This document shows positions 54,898 through 63,986 of a stretch of 64,000 nucleotides of DNA, piece after piece. A program made the position numbers and the translations under genes. Under the pieces are notes generated by a model, which was not told the origin of the DNA, made no database searches, and was given only the letters and a program-made list of their open reading frames with translations. Each line of letters starts with the position of its first letter. Position 1 is the first letter of the stretch. Source of the stretch: Bradyrhizobium sp. BRP22 (GTDB taxonomy: Bacteria; Pseudomonadota; Alphaproteobacteria; Rhizobiales; Xanthobacteraceae); NCBI RefSeq assembly GCF_020194175.1, contig NZ_JADYVX010000020.1, forward strand, positions 1-64,000. The letters run 5' to 3'.

Positions 54898-56091
54898 ATG
54901 CAGAGCAAAGCTCAGATCGATCAGATTCTGCGTCAGAAATGCGAGGCGAAGGAAATTCCCGGCGTGGTCGCGATTGCCGCGACCGGCAACGAAGTCATCT
55001 ACGAGAACGCGTTCGGCAAACGCGACCTCGGCAAAGACGATGCCATGACGACGGACAGCGTGTTCTGGATCGCCTCGATGACCAAGGCGGTGACGAGCGC
55101 GGGCGCGATGCAGCTCGTCGAGCAGGGCAAGCTCTCGCTGGATGAGCCGATCGGCAAGGTGCTGCCTGATCTCGCTTCGCCGCAGGTGCTCGAAGGTTTC
55201 GACGCCGTTGGCGAGCCCAGGCTGCGGCCGGCGAGGACGCCGATCACGCTGCGCCACCTGATGACCCATACCGCGGGCTTCTGCTACGGCATATGGAACA
55301 GCGATGCCGTGAAATACCTGGAGAAGCACGGGCTGCCCGCCATCACCACCTGCAAGAACGACGCGTTGAAGGCGCCGCTGATGTCGGATCCCGGCACACG
55401 CTGGGAATATGGCATCAACATCGATTTCATCGGCAAGGCCGTTGAAGCGGCGAGCGGCAAACGGCTCGACGCCTATTTGCGCGACCATCTGTTCGCGCCG
55501 CTCGGCATGAGTGACACCGGCTTCAAGATCACCGATGCCATGCGCCGCCGCCTGGTCGGCATGCATGCCCGGACTCCCGACGGCACGCTCGCGCCGATCC
55601 CGTTCGAACTGGAACAGGAGCCGGAATTCCACATGGGCGGCGGCGGCCTCTACTCGACCGCGGGCGACTACATCAAGTTCACGCGGATGATCCTCAACAA
55701 GGGCCGCGGCAACGGCAACCAGGTGCTGAAGCCGGAGACCGTGGCGCTGATGGGCCAGAACCACATGGGCGATCTCAACGTCACCAAGATGGTTTCGGCC
55801 GATCTCACGTTGTCCAACGACGTCGATCTCTATCCCGACATGGACAAGAAGTGGGGCCTGAGCTTCCTCATCAACACCTTGAAGACGCCGGAGGGACGCA
55901 GCGCGAACAGCCTCGCCTGGGCGGGCCTCGCCAACACCTATTACTGGATCGATCCGACCCGCGACGTCACCGGCGTGATCCTGATGCAGCTCTTGCCGTT
56001 CGGCGACGGCAAATGCCTGGAGGCCTTCGCCGGCTTCGAGCGCGGCGTCTATGCCGGGCTGGATGTCGGCAGCGGCCAGAAGGCGGCCTGA
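54898..56091 (+). CDS. Serine hydrolase, beta-lactamase (class C)/esterase fold
   Basis: The 397-residue protein shows the penicillin-binding motifs S-x-x-K in VFWIASMTKAVTSAGA (about residue 60), Y-x-N in TRWEYGINIDFIGKAVEAAS, and a region HMGGGGLYSTAGDYIKF typical of EstB-type esterases. It has no signal peptide, so a cytoplasmic esterase or amidase is more likely than a secreted beta-lactamase. GGAGG lies about seven bases before ATG 54898. Stand-alone gene. Confidence 0.9.
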   Translation: MQSKAQIDQILRQKCEAKEIPGVVAIAATGNEVIYENAFGKRDLGKDDAMTTDSVFWIASMTKAVTSAGAMQLVEQGKLSLDEPIGKVLPDLASPQVLEGFDAVGEPRLRPARTPITLRHLMTHTAGFCYGIWNSDAVKYLEKHGLPAITTCKNDALKAPLMSDPGTRWEYGINIDFIGKAVEAASGKRLDAYLRDHLFAPLGMSDTGFKITDAMRRRLVGMHARTPDGTLAPIPFELEQEPEFHMGGGGLYSTAGDYIKFTRMILNKGRGNGNQVLKPETVALMGQNHMGDLNVTKMVSADLTLSNDVDLYPDMDKKWGLSFLINTLKTPEGRSANSLAWAGLANTYYWIDPTRDVTGVILMQLLPFGDGKCLEAFAGFERGVYAGLDVGSGQKAA

Positions 56092-56098
56092 TGACGTA

Positions 56099-56154
56099 GG
56101 GCGGATTAGCTTTTCGCCTTCGCCGATCGCGAGGGCGAAACGCGTAATCCGCCC
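56099..56154. repeat. Palindromic intergenic repeat (GGGCGGATTA family)
   Basis: GGGCGGATTA (56099-56108) and TAATCCGCCC (56145-56154) are perfect inverted arms around GCTTTTCGCCTTCGCCGATC and following bases. The element lies between the stops of convergent genes, so it may terminate transcription. The same family is common in bradyrhizobia. Confidence 0.75.
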
Positions 56155-56222
56155 GCTCGCCACATCTGCCCTGCCTTGAACCGAACCACGGATCTGGCGG
56201 ATTAAGAAGACCACCAGCCCTT

Positions 56223-56927
56223 TCACGGCCTCTGCGGGATGTTCAATCCACGCTGCACTGCGTGCCGCGCGAGGCCGCGCTCGAGCCAGGCTGGCACTTC
56301 TTGAAGACTGTCGAACTCGACGAGTTCGCGCGCCTCATAGAACCCGATCAGGTTGCGCACCCAGCCAAGCATCGAAATGTCGGCGATGGTATATTCATCG
56401 TCCATGATCCACTCGCGCCCGGCGAGATGCGTTTCCATGACGCCCAGCAGGCGTTTGGATTCGTCGACGTACCGCTGAAGTGGACGCTTGTCCTCGTATT
56501 CACGGCCTGCGAATTTGTTGAAGAAGCCGAGCTGGCCAAACATCGGTCCGATCCCACCAATCTGGAAATGCACCCACTGGATAGTCGTGTAGCGGCGAGC
56601 TGCGTTGCTCGGCAAAAGCTTGCCGGTCTTCTCCGCCAAATATTGCAGGATGGCGCCGGATTCGAACAAAGGCAGCGGCTGACCATCCGGACCGTTTGGA
56701 TCGAGAATCGCGGGAATCTTGCCGTTGGGATTGAGCGAAAGAAATTCGGGCGTGTGCTGGTCGCCCTTGTTGAAGTCGACCAGATGCACTTCGTAAGATA
56801 GTCCGATCTCCTCCAGCATAATCGACACCTTCACGCCGTTGGGTGTCGGCAGCGAATAGAGTTGCAGGCGATCCGGGTATTTCGCAGGCCAGCGCTGTGT
56901 GATCGGGAAATCAGCAAATTTTGGCAT
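56223..56927 (-). CDS. Glutathione S-transferase (YfcG/YghU-like)
   Basis: The 234-residue product has a thioredoxin-fold N-terminal domain (LQLYSLPTPNGVKVSIMLEE, LNPNGKIPAILDP, LFESGAILQYLAE) and a helical C-terminal domain with YTIADISMLGWVRN. The Thr/Asn in TPNG replaces a catalytic Cys or Ser, as in the Nu-class disulfide-bond oxidoreductases YfcG and YghU, which use two glutathiones. Co-oriented with the HD-domain gene upstream, with about 80 bases between. Confidence 0.9.
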   Translation of the reverse strand: MPKFADFPITQRWPAKYPDRLQLYSLPTPNGVKVSIMLEEIGLSYEVHLVDFNKGDQHTPEFLSLNPNGKIPAILDPNGPDGQPLPLFESGAILQYLAEKTGKLLPSNAARRYTTIQWVHFQIGGIGPMFGQLGFFNKFAGREYEDKRPLQRYVDESKRLLGVMETHLAGREWIMDDEYTIADISMLGWVRNLIGFYEARELVEFDSLQEVPAWLERGLARHAVQRGLNIPQRP

Positions 56928-57007
56928 CTCTGAACTCGCTCTTACGGGTCGATTACATGTTTAGAGGTGGTAAGCATCACAGCGGAGTGAATTCAGGGCA
57001 TGACGGT

Positions 57008-57646
57008 TCAGCTGAGCCACGGAGTATTGCGTATCCGAACGCACGCGTTTGGCTTGCGAAATGTGGGGTCGTGATCTTCGATGTAATCGACATTGACTGT
57101 GCCGAACGTGGTCTGGGGCTTCTTCAAGGCCGAACACGTCTGAACCTGAATGAACTCATTCTTGAAATCACCACGAGGAAACGCGGCAATGACCTGGTCG
57201 CGCTGCTCTCGCGTATAGTCGTCATATCCAATGCCGACGACGTCCACCAGAACGCCCGCGTTCGTGAGCGCTATTTCTGGCCGCATGTATTGAGGGATAC
57301 CTGGCGTGGTATGTAAGGCGATTGCTTCCCACACCAGATCCGCTTTCGGATCAGGGATGCCATGGCTCTTGAGGAATTCGCGGGCTGCGTCGGCCCCATC
57401 GACTTCAAACCGCTTCGTGTCGGTGTGGTAAGAGTGGACAAGACCCAGATCGTGAAACAGCGCCGCGACGTAAAGCAGTTCAGAATCGAATTTCAGGTTC
57501 TGGCGGATTCCCTTCATCGCACCGAACACAAACACGCGAACCGAGTGGTTGAACAACAACTCGGTTTCATGGTGTCGCACGAGTTCGGCGGCCTGGCGTG
57601 CGATCTTGCTATCGGGGATCTTAACGCCAGAAATAACATCGGCCAT
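57008..57646 (-). CDS. HD-domain hydrolase (cyanamide-hydratase-like)
   Basis: The 212-residue protein has the HD metal site: His in ELLFNHSVRVFVFG, HD in YVAALFHDLGLVHSYH, His in WEAIALHTTPGI and a later Asp in VGIGYDDY. This pattern, in a protein of about 210-240 residues, corresponds to the fungal-type cyanamide hydratase subgroup of HD proteins, which also occurs in bacteria with unknown substrates. GGAG about ten bases before ATG 57646 fits. Divergent from a MocR regulator; control by that regulator is possible. Confidence 0.85.
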   Translation of the reverse strand: MADVISGVKIPDSKIARQAAELVRHHETELLFNHSVRVFVFGAMKGIRQNLKFDSELLYVAALFHDLGLVHSYHTDTKRFEVDGADAAREFLKSHGIPDPKADLVWEAIALHTTPGIPQYMRPEIALTNAGVLVDVVGIGYDDYTREQRDQVIAAFPRGDFKNEFIQVQTCSALKKPQTTFGTVNVDYIEDHDPTFRKPNACVRIRNTPWLS

Positions 57647-57754
57647 TGTTGAACTCCGTCTCTGTATCTGTGCTGCTGGTTACAGGAAATAGATCGGACC
57701 GCCCTGATCATAAAACAGTACCAAGATTGCCAATTTTGACTGTACCATCGCGCG

Positions 57755-59170
57755 ATGGCCGTCCTCCCCATCCAAGTTGATCGTGCCAGAAGGACACCAC
57801 TGGCTGCCCAGATCTATCGTGCGATCCGAGAGAGCATCGAGAACGGGCGGCTCGCTACCGGCGCGCGGTTGCCCTCCTGGCGCGATCTGGCCGCTCAGCT
57901 CGGCGTCTCCCGCGGCACCGTGCGTGTGGCCTACGAACGTCTCGTCGCGGAGCAATTCGCGATCGGTCTCGGGTCGGCAGGAACTCGTGTCGCGGAGCGC
58001 CCATCCCGATCCTCAACGCCTGACTGGTCGCCGGAAGCGCCGCCTCTACCGGACCTCTTTTATGAGTTCGGAAGCGCACCGCGGGCATTTCAGATGGGCG
58101 TCCCCTCTCAAGACGCCTTTCCGTTCAAGCTGTGGTCGCGCATCCTGACTCGTGAGACCCGAGTGGTTGCGGCAGCGCCGGTGACGTATCCGGATCCGCG
58201 CGGCGATCCGGAGTTGCGAAAGGAAATCGCGGCTTACTTGGGGCTGGCCCGCGGAATTCGGTGCAGCCCCTCTCAGGTGCTCATAACGGGCGGATTCTCC
58301 GGCGCACTCGGTTTGGCGATTCGCGGTCTTCAGCTTGAAAGGATGGGAGCTTGGATCGAGGATCCAGGCTTTCCGCTCACTCGCACCGCCCTCGGTCTCG
58401 CCGGCATTGGCGTGACAGCTGTTCGGGTCGATGCAGAAGGACTTGATGTTGCCGCTGGGGTCAAGACCGCCGGAGGAGCGGCGTTGGCAGTTGTAACACC
58501 AGGCCAGCAGGCGCCGCTTGGGATGACGATGTCGCTGCCGCGCCGGCTTGCACTGATCGCCTGGGCTCGACAGAACGACGCCTGGATCATCGAGGACGAC
58601 TACCTGAGCGAGCTGCAGCTGAAAGGACGCGCGGCCCCGGCCCTTGCATCTCTGGATCATGGAGGCCGGGTGCTGCACATCGGCAGTTTCAGCAAAACGA
58701 TCAGCCCGGGCCTGCGCCTTGGATTTGTGGTCGTTCCGCCGGAACTCGGGCGTCGGTTCGGCGAGCTCGCTGCTTGTTTGGCGCCGGCGCCGGCTGCGGC
58801 CGTGCAGCGCGCCGTGGCGGAATTCCTGCGGGACGGGCACTATCTTCGCCATCTGCGCCGCATGAAGCGGCTCTACGCCGCCCGACGGGAGACCCTGCTC
58901 CGTTACCTGGGAGAGATGGCGCCCGACGCGATCAAGGTGCAAGCAACCGCCGGTCTGGCAGTGGTTCTCTTGCTTCCCGAGTTTGCGGCAGACGTGGCCA
59001 TCGCTTCGCGCGCCCTACAGTTCGGCTTGGCGCCGGCACCGCTGTCACCGTGGTACATGCAGTCTTCCCGACAGCAGGGATTACTGCTCGGCGTGACCAA
59101 CCTCGATGAACGGCGGCTGCCGGCGGACTGTCGTCGGCTGTTGGAATTGGCGCGATTGCATTGCGAATGA
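57755..59170 (+). CDS. MocR-type regulator (GntR HTH fused to PLP aminotransferase fold)
   Basis: The 471-residue protein has an N-terminal GntR helix-turn-helix (about 12-78: LAAQIYRAIRESIENGRLAT, LPSWRDLAAQLGVSRGTVRV) and a class I aminotransferase-like domain (about 110-465) with the PLP-lysine in HIGSFSKTISPGLRLGF and IIEDDYLSEL. Such proteins sense PLP-linked amino compounds, as PdxR and GabR do. Divergent from the HD-domain gene (108 bases between starts), which with the GST behind it is its likeliest target. Confidence 0.92.
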   Translation: MAVLPIQVDRARRTPLAAQIYRAIRESIENGRLATGARLPSWRDLAAQLGVSRGTVRVAYERLVAEQFAIGLGSAGTRVAERPSRSSTPDWSPEAPPLPDLFYEFGSAPRAFQMGVPSQDAFPFKLWSRILTRETRVVAAAPVTYPDPRGDPELRKEIAAYLGLARGIRCSPSQVLITGGFSGALGLAIRGLQLERMGAWIEDPGFPLTRTALGLAGIGVTAVRVDAEGLDVAAGVKTAGGAALAVVTPGQQAPLGMTMSLPRRLALIAWARQNDAWIIEDDYLSELQLKGRAAPALASLDHGGRVLHIGSFSKTISPGLRLGFVVVPPELGRRFGELAACLAPAPAAAVQRAVAEFLRDGHYLRHLRRMKRLYAARRETLLRYLGEMAPDAIKVQATAGLAVVLLLPEFAADVAIASRALQFGLAPAPLSPWYMQSSRQQGLLLGVTNLDERRLPADCRRLLELARLHCE

Positions 59171-59344
59171 ATTCGATGCGACGTCTCTCGATGGTACATT
59201 GAGAGTTGCCGATCTTGGTACTGTTCCCGATCAGCCTGCCCCCTACCTCTGAACGGTAGCACCGGTTGAGGCGAGCCGGCTGCCGGATCAATGGCCGATG
59301 CTGGTTTTTCAAGCTGACCCGCGTCTTGGTAGAGAGTCCAAAAA

Positions 59345-60352
59345 ATGGCAAACACCCCCGTCGACGATGCGTCCCAAGCTTCTGCTCGCTGCTCCATGGC
59401 GGCATGGCGAGTACACGAATTCGGACCGCCGGAAGTGATGATTTTGGATCGGGTTCCGAGGCCAGTGCCTGGTCCGGGCGAGGTCCTTGTCGCTGTTCAC
59501 GCAGCCGGAGTCGGTCCCTGGGACGGGTGGATCAGGGCCGGCAAGAGCGCGTTGCCGCAGCCTCTTCCTCTTACGCTCGGCTCCGATCTGTCCGGAACAG
59601 TCGCGGCCGTTGCAGCTGGCACTTCCGGCATCGCTGTCGGAGATCAGGTTTTCGGAGTGACCAACAGCCAGTTCCTTGGTGCTTACGCAGAATACGCCGT
59701 GGCTTCTGCCGGGATGCTCGCGAAGAAACCAGGCTCGCTGAGCTATGCCGAAGCGGCTTCCGTTCCCGTCGTTGCGGTCACCGCATGGCAAGCCTTGTTC
59801 GATCACGCTCGCCTCGAAGCCGGGCAGACGGTCGTCATTCACGGAGCTGCGGGAAACGTCGGAGCCTACGCGGTTCAGCTCGCTCGTCGCGCTCGCCTGC
59901 GTTCAATCGCCACCGCGGGGGCCAAAGACGTCGAGTACGTGCGGTCCCTCGGTGCCGACAGAGTATTGGACTATCACACGCAACACTTCGAGGAAGAGGT
60001 GAAGGATGCGGACGCGGTACTGGATCTCGTCGGAGGCGACACGCAAATACGCTCTTTTCAGGTTCTTCGCCGGGGCGGCAGGCTGATCTCCGCTGTGTCC
60101 CAGCCCGATCAAGACCGCGCAAAGCACCATGGGGTCACCGCAGCCTTCTTCCTGGTGGAAGTGACCACGGAGCGTCTGCGCAAAATTGCCGATCTCATTG
60201 ATCGCGGTGAACTGAAAACCCGCGTCGGCGCAGTTCTTCCTTTTGCCGCTGCGCGAGAAGCCCATATGATGTTGGAAGGCCAGCGACCGTCGCCGAAAGG
60301 GAAGATCATTCTCGATGTGGGGAGCTCGGGCGAAGTCACCGCGCCGACCTGA
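59345..60352 (+). CDS. NADP-dependent quinone-oxidoreductase-like MDR protein
   Basis: The 335-residue medium-chain reductase has a GroES-like N-terminal domain (VPRPVPGPGEVLVAVHAAGV, GSDLSGTVAAVAAG) and a Rossmann domain with the nucleotide motif VVIHGAAGNVGAYAVQLAR. The zinc ligands of alcohol dehydrogenases are absent, so it belongs to the zinc-less quinone reductase/enoyl reductase branch. The C-terminus has GRPSP-like KGKIILDVG. Same strand as the MocR gene, 174 bases downstream. Confidence 0.9.
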   Translation: MANTPVDDASQASARCSMAAWRVHEFGPPEVMILDRVPRPVPGPGEVLVAVHAAGVGPWDGWIRAGKSALPQPLPLTLGSDLSGTVAAVAAGTSGIAVGDQVFGVTNSQFLGAYAEYAVASAGMLAKKPGSLSYAEAASVPVVAVTAWQALFDHARLEAGQTVVIHGAAGNVGAYAVQLARRARLRSIATAGAKDVEYVRSLGADRVLDYHTQHFEEEVKDADAVLDLVGGDTQIRSFQVLRRGGRLISAVSQPDQDRAKHHGVTAAFFLVEVTTERLRKIADLIDRGELKTRVGAVLPFAAAREAHMMLEGQRPSPKGKIILDVGSSGEVTAPT

Positions 60353-60446
60353 GTTGGAGCTAACCATGAGTGTGGCGGCGAGCTGGCGGACTCGTTATTG
60401 GGTCAATCCGCCTGCTTCTGCTCTCAGGGCTCACCACGACTACCGC

Positions 60447-60553
60447 CGTCATTCCGGGATGCGCCATGAGGCGCAGGCCCGGAATCCATTGGGCCGCATG
60501 CGCGAGCGGAGAAATGGATTCCGGGCTCGTCCTTCGGTCGGCCCGGAATGACG
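60447..60553. repeat. Nested palindromic repeat (CGTCATTCCGGG family)
   Basis: Outer arms CGTCATTCCGGG (60447-60458) and CCCGGAATGACG (60542-60553) are perfect inverted copies. Inside, GCCCGGAATCCATT (60477-60490) and AATGGATTCCGGGC (60513-60526) form a second perfect pair. The whole unit can fold into a long two-stage hairpin. This is a widespread rhizobial/bradyrhizobial intergenic element. Confidence 0.85.
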
Positions 60554-60884
60554 AGTTGCGTTCGTGGAAATTTCCTCAATCCAATCAACCTGATTTGCCC
60601 TGTCCAGCCCTCCCGCGAAAAACATTCCGCTTCCGTCGTCGGGCAAATCAGTGATTTAACTCCGCGCGTCTCACCCAAATGAGGGGCGGCTCGCGATCGT
60701 CACGAACGTGCGGTGAGATGCGGTGGACGTGACGGGTGTGACTGACGAGCACACACATCACGGACGGCGAAGTCGTGTGGTTCTGGCGCCCCGACGCTGG
60801 CGCTAAGTTCTGTTCGTTGAACGGAGCGACGGTGGCAAGAAAGCCCGGTCACCGAGAAGAGCACGAAGTAAGCCGTAAACCACT

Positions 60885-60988
60885 GCGCAGGGAAAGCCGG
60901 TGTTGCTCCGGTTGACCTGTGGTCCTACCCCCGTGTTTTTTGTTGCACGGGGCCCACGGGTGCGACCGGCACCCGGCTTTCCCTGCGC
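60885..60988. repeat. Palindromic repeat with 16-bp perfect arms
   Basis: GCGCAGGGAAAGCCGG (60885-60900) and its exact reverse complement (60973-60988) enclose about 72 bases including CCCCCGTGTTTTTTGTTGCA. The T-rich run after a GC-rich segment could act as a terminator if transcribed from left to right. Confidence 0.8.
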
Positions 60989-61174
60989 CCTCACTTCAAT
61001 GAGAGGGTGGAAAGTGAAGCAAAGCTCGGACGCAACGCGCCGCGAGAATGCAAATTCATATCCTCTCCTCACACTCCACCGTCATGCCCCGCCAACGGGG
61101 CGGCCGTTCGGCCGACCCGGTGGCGGACGATGCCAGCGGAGAAGCTGTTTGACATTTGAATCAGTATCTCTTCC

Positions 61175-61337
61175 CCGGTCGTCCCGGCCTTGCCGCGCCG
61201 CGGCGAAGTCTTGGCGTAGCCGGGAGCCGGGACCCATAACCACAGGCGTTTATATTGTGCCCCGTTGCAACCACTTGCTCTGGCCACAACAGCTCCCTGT
61301 GGTTGTTAATCCCCGCCTTCGCGGGGACGACACCGGT
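61175..61337. repeat. Palindromic repeat (CCGGTCGTCCCGGC family)
   Basis: The left end CCCGGTCGTCCCGG and right end GGGGACGACACCGG are inverted. Internally, GGACCCATAACCACAGG and CTGTGGTTGTTAATCCCC are a second, imperfect inverted pair. The element ends about 20 bases before the adenosine kinase stop codon and could form its terminator. Confidence 0.75.
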
Positions 61338-61355
61338 GTGCGGCGTGAGAGCAGC

Positions 61356-62357
61356 TCAAACCGGCAAGCGGTTCTGCTGCGCCAGCTCCTTCAGCGACGT
61401 CTGCGGTCTTGCGCCGATGTGTTGAATCACTTCCGCGGCCGCAAGCGCGCCGAGCCGGCCGGCGTTTTCATAGCCGGCATCGCGAACCAGCCCGAACATG
61501 AAACCGGCGGCGAAGAGATCGCCGGCGCCGGTCGTATCCACCAGTTGCTCGATCGGGAACGCCGGCACGGCGGTGACGCCGTCCTTCGATGCCACCACGC
61601 AACCCTTCTCGCTGCGGGTGACGACGCCAAGCTTGGCATCGATACGGAACTGCTTCAGCGCGCTGTCGAAATCAGCGGTCTGATACAGCGAGCGCAGCTC
61701 GGCTTCGTTGGCGAAGACCAGATCCACCGTGCCCTTGCGCATCAATTCGAGAAATTCGTCGCGGTAGCGATCGACACAAAACGAGTCGGACAAGGTCAGC
61801 GCGACCTGGCGGCCCGCGCCATGCGCGATTCCTGCAGCCTTGACGAAGGCCTGCTTGGCGCTGGCGGGATCCCAGAGATAGCCTTCGAGATAGACGATCC
61901 GGGACGCCGCGACCTGCGCTTCATCGATATCGGCCGGCGTCAGATCCTGCGCGGCGCCGAGATAGGTGTTCATGGTGCGCTCGCCATCCCCCGTCACCAG
62001 GATATAGGAGCAGCCGGTGGCGGGGCCATCGGCGGCAGGCCTGGTCTCGAATGCAACGCCAGCGGCGCGGATGTCGTGGGCATAGAGCCGGCCGATCTGA
62101 TCGTCCTTGATCTTGCCGACATAGGCCGCGCGGGCGCCGAAATTGGCGACGCCGACGATGGTATTGGCCGCCGAGCCTCCGGACATCTCGGTCGCCGGGC
62201 CCATGTCCTGGTAGATCGCGCCGGCGCGGGCTTCGTCGATCAGCGACATACTGCCCTTGGTCATGCCGTGACGGCTGAGGAACGCTTCGTCTGTTCTGAC
62301 CAGGACGTCGAAAATCGCGTTGCCGATCCCGAGAACGTCATATTTTGCGTCGGCCAT
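61356..62357 (-). CDS. Adenosine kinase (PfkB family)
   Basis: The 333-residue sugar kinase has the PfkB signatures: N-terminal SGGSAANTIVGVANFGARAA and C-terminal VDTTGAGDLFAAGFMFGL with the catalytic Asp in GAGD. The N-terminal GIGNAIFDVLV and the closing region match alphaproteobacterial adenosine kinases, which convert adenosine to AMP in purine salvage, although other nucleosides or ribose cannot be excluded. AAGGATGGATA precedes ATG 62357. Divergent from murJ with about 90 bases between. Confidence 0.87.
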   Translation of the reverse strand: MADAKYDVLGIGNAIFDVLVRTDEAFLSRHGMTKGSMSLIDEARAGAIYQDMGPATEMSGGSAANTIVGVANFGARAAYVGKIKDDQIGRLYAHDIRAAGVAFETRPAADGPATGCSYILVTGDGERTMNTYLGAAQDLTPADIDEAQVAASRIVYLEGYLWDPASAKQAFVKAAGIAHGAGRQVALTLSDSFCVDRYRDEFLELMRKGTVDLVFANEAELRSLYQTADFDSALKQFRIDAKLGVVTRSEKGCVVASKDGVTAVPAFPIEQLVDTTGAGDLFAAGFMFGLVRDAGYENAGRLGALAAAEVIQHIGARPQTSLKELAQQNRLPV

Positions 62358-62444
62358 TATCCATCCTTCTGGCGATTGCGAAGGTTGCGCCCTATCAGAT
62401 CAACATGGCGCCAGCAAGCCAAGTGGCTGTTATATAGAAGTCAT

Positions 62445-63986
62445 ATGATCCGCTCCTTCCTCACCGTCTCATCGGGAACGCTGGCCTCACGGCTGCTTGG
62501 ATTTGCCCGCGATTCCATCATCGCGGCGCTGCTTGGCGCTGGCGCCGTGGCCGACGCGTTCCTGGTTGCCTTCCAAATGGTCAATGTGGTGAGGCGGCTG
62601 CTGACCGAGGGCGCGCTGAATGCCGCGCTGATACCCGCCTGGTTGCGCCTGCGTGAGACGGAAGGCGCGGCCGCCGCCGCGGCCTTCGCCGGCCGCGTGC
62701 TTGGCACCATCAGCGCCGCGCTGATCGTGGCTTCCCTTGTGATCGGCCTGCTGATGCCGCTGGTGATTGCGGCGCTGGCGCCGGGATTTGTCGGCCGCGA
62801 AACGCTGGAGCTTGCGGTCAACAATGCGCGGCTGATGCTGCCCTATCTCGCCTTCGCAGGACCGGTCACCGTGATGATGGGGCTGTTGAACGCGCAGGCA
62901 CGATTTGCGCTCACCGCATTCTCGCCGCTGCTGTTCAACATCGCGCTGATCGCGGTGATGGCCGTGCTGCTGGTATGGCGAGGAGATGCGGCGCATGCCG
63001 CGCTGATCGTCGCTGCGACGGTTGGCGTCGCCGGACTGCTGCAATTGTCGATCCTGGTGCTGCGCGGCGGCAACGCCGCATCGCCGCTCCGCATCTCCTT
63101 CGACAAGGACATGCGCGGTTTTCTCGGCAAGGCGATTCCCGGCATGATCGCAAGCAGTGCGCCGCAATGGCTGATGGTGGCGGGCGCGGTGATCGCCTCC
63201 GCCTCGCCGTCGGCGGTCTCCTGGCTTTATTTCGCCAACCGCCTGGTCGAACTGCCGCTTGGCATTGTCGGTGTCGCCATGGGCACGGTGCTGATCCCGG
63301 AAATGACCCGCGCGCTGCACAGCGGCGACCGCGGCTCAATCGCGCACGCCGAATCGCGCGGGCTGGAGCTGGCGGTTGGCCTCGCGCTGCCGGCGACGCT
63401 TGGCCTCATCGTCTTGAGCGATCCGATCGTGCGGATGCTGTTCGAGCATGGGGCATTCGCCGCGCACGACGCCACGGCCACCGCGCATGCGCTGACCTGG
63501 CTTGCGCTCGGCCTGCCCGCGCATGTGCTGGTGAAAGCGCTGTCGCCCGCCTTCTTCGCCCGCGAGGATACAAGCACGCCGCTGCTTGGGGCTCTGGCCG
63601 CCATCCTGGTGGCGATCGTGGCGGCGTTCCTGCTCCGTCACTCTTTCGGAACGCGCGGCATCGCGGCCGGCATCACGCTCGGGGCCTGGAGCAACGCGCT
63701 CTATTTGATCAGGAAGGGCGGAGCGACGTTCGGCTTCTCGATTGATGCGCAGGCGCGCGATCGGCTGCCGCGCATCTGCCTGGCGGCGCTCGCGATGGGC
63801 GCGCTGCTCTGGCTTGCCGAGGGACTTGCGCCGCTGGCGGCCGGATCACGCGGGCCGGCGCAGGCCATGGTGCTGCTCGTGGTGGTTTTCGCCGCCATGG
63901 CGAGCTACGGCCTGTTCTTGAAGCTGTTCGGCGTGATCGGCTGGCGCGAGGCGGTCGCCGCGATCAGGCAAAACCGTGCCGCCTGA
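62445..63986 (+). CDS. murJ: Lipid II flippase MurJ (MviN family)
   Basis: The 513-residue product is a MOP-superfamily protein with 14 transmembrane helices. Family hallmarks include RSFLTVSSGTLASRLLGFAR, DAFLVAFQMVNVVRRLLTEG and AFFAREDTSTPLLGALAAI. It flips lipid II across the inner membrane for peptidoglycan assembly. ATG 62445 is chosen; the frame is open upstream through the divergent adenosine kinase but only as a shadow. With the Asp-type murA at 31 kb, two envelope-synthesis genes lie in the window, though not together. Confidence 0.95.
   Translation: MIRSFLTVSSGTLASRLLGFARDSIIAALLGAGAVADAFLVAFQMVNVVRRLLTEGALNAALIPAWLRLRETEGAAAAAAFAGRVLGTISAALIVASLVIGLLMPLVIAALAPGFVGRETLELAVNNARLMLPYLAFAGPVTVMMGLLNAQARFALTAFSPLLFNIALIAVMAVLLVWRGDAAHAALIVAATVGVAGLLQLSILVLRGGNAASPLRISFDKDMRGFLGKAIPGMIASSAPQWLMVAGAVIASASPSAVSWLYFANRLVELPLGIVGVAMGTVLIPEMTRALHSGDRGSIAHAESRGLELAVGLALPATLGLIVLSDPIVRMLFEHGAFAAHDATATAHALTWLALGLPAHVLVKALSPAFFAREDTSTPLLGALAAILVAIVAAFLLRHSFGTRGIAAGITLGAWSNALYLIRKGGATFGFSIDAQARDRLPRICLAALAMGALLWLAEGLAPLAAGSRGPAQAMVLLVVVFAAMASYGLFLKLFGVIGWREAVAAIRQNRAA

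Larger units (their letters stand above)
60353..61355. other. 1-kb intergenic block of stacked palindromic repeats
   Basis: No gene is supported. The block is built from at least three different repeat elements (60447-60553, 60885-60988 and about 61175-61337, described separately). Short frames in it are products of the repeats. It lies between the MDR gene and adenosine kinase, whose stop is at its right edge. Confidence 0.7.

Noticed and set aside
60900..62444. Long N-terminal extension of the MurJ frame
   Set aside because: It runs antisense through adenosine kinase and the palindromic repeats; MurJ length and N-terminus fit ATG 62445.
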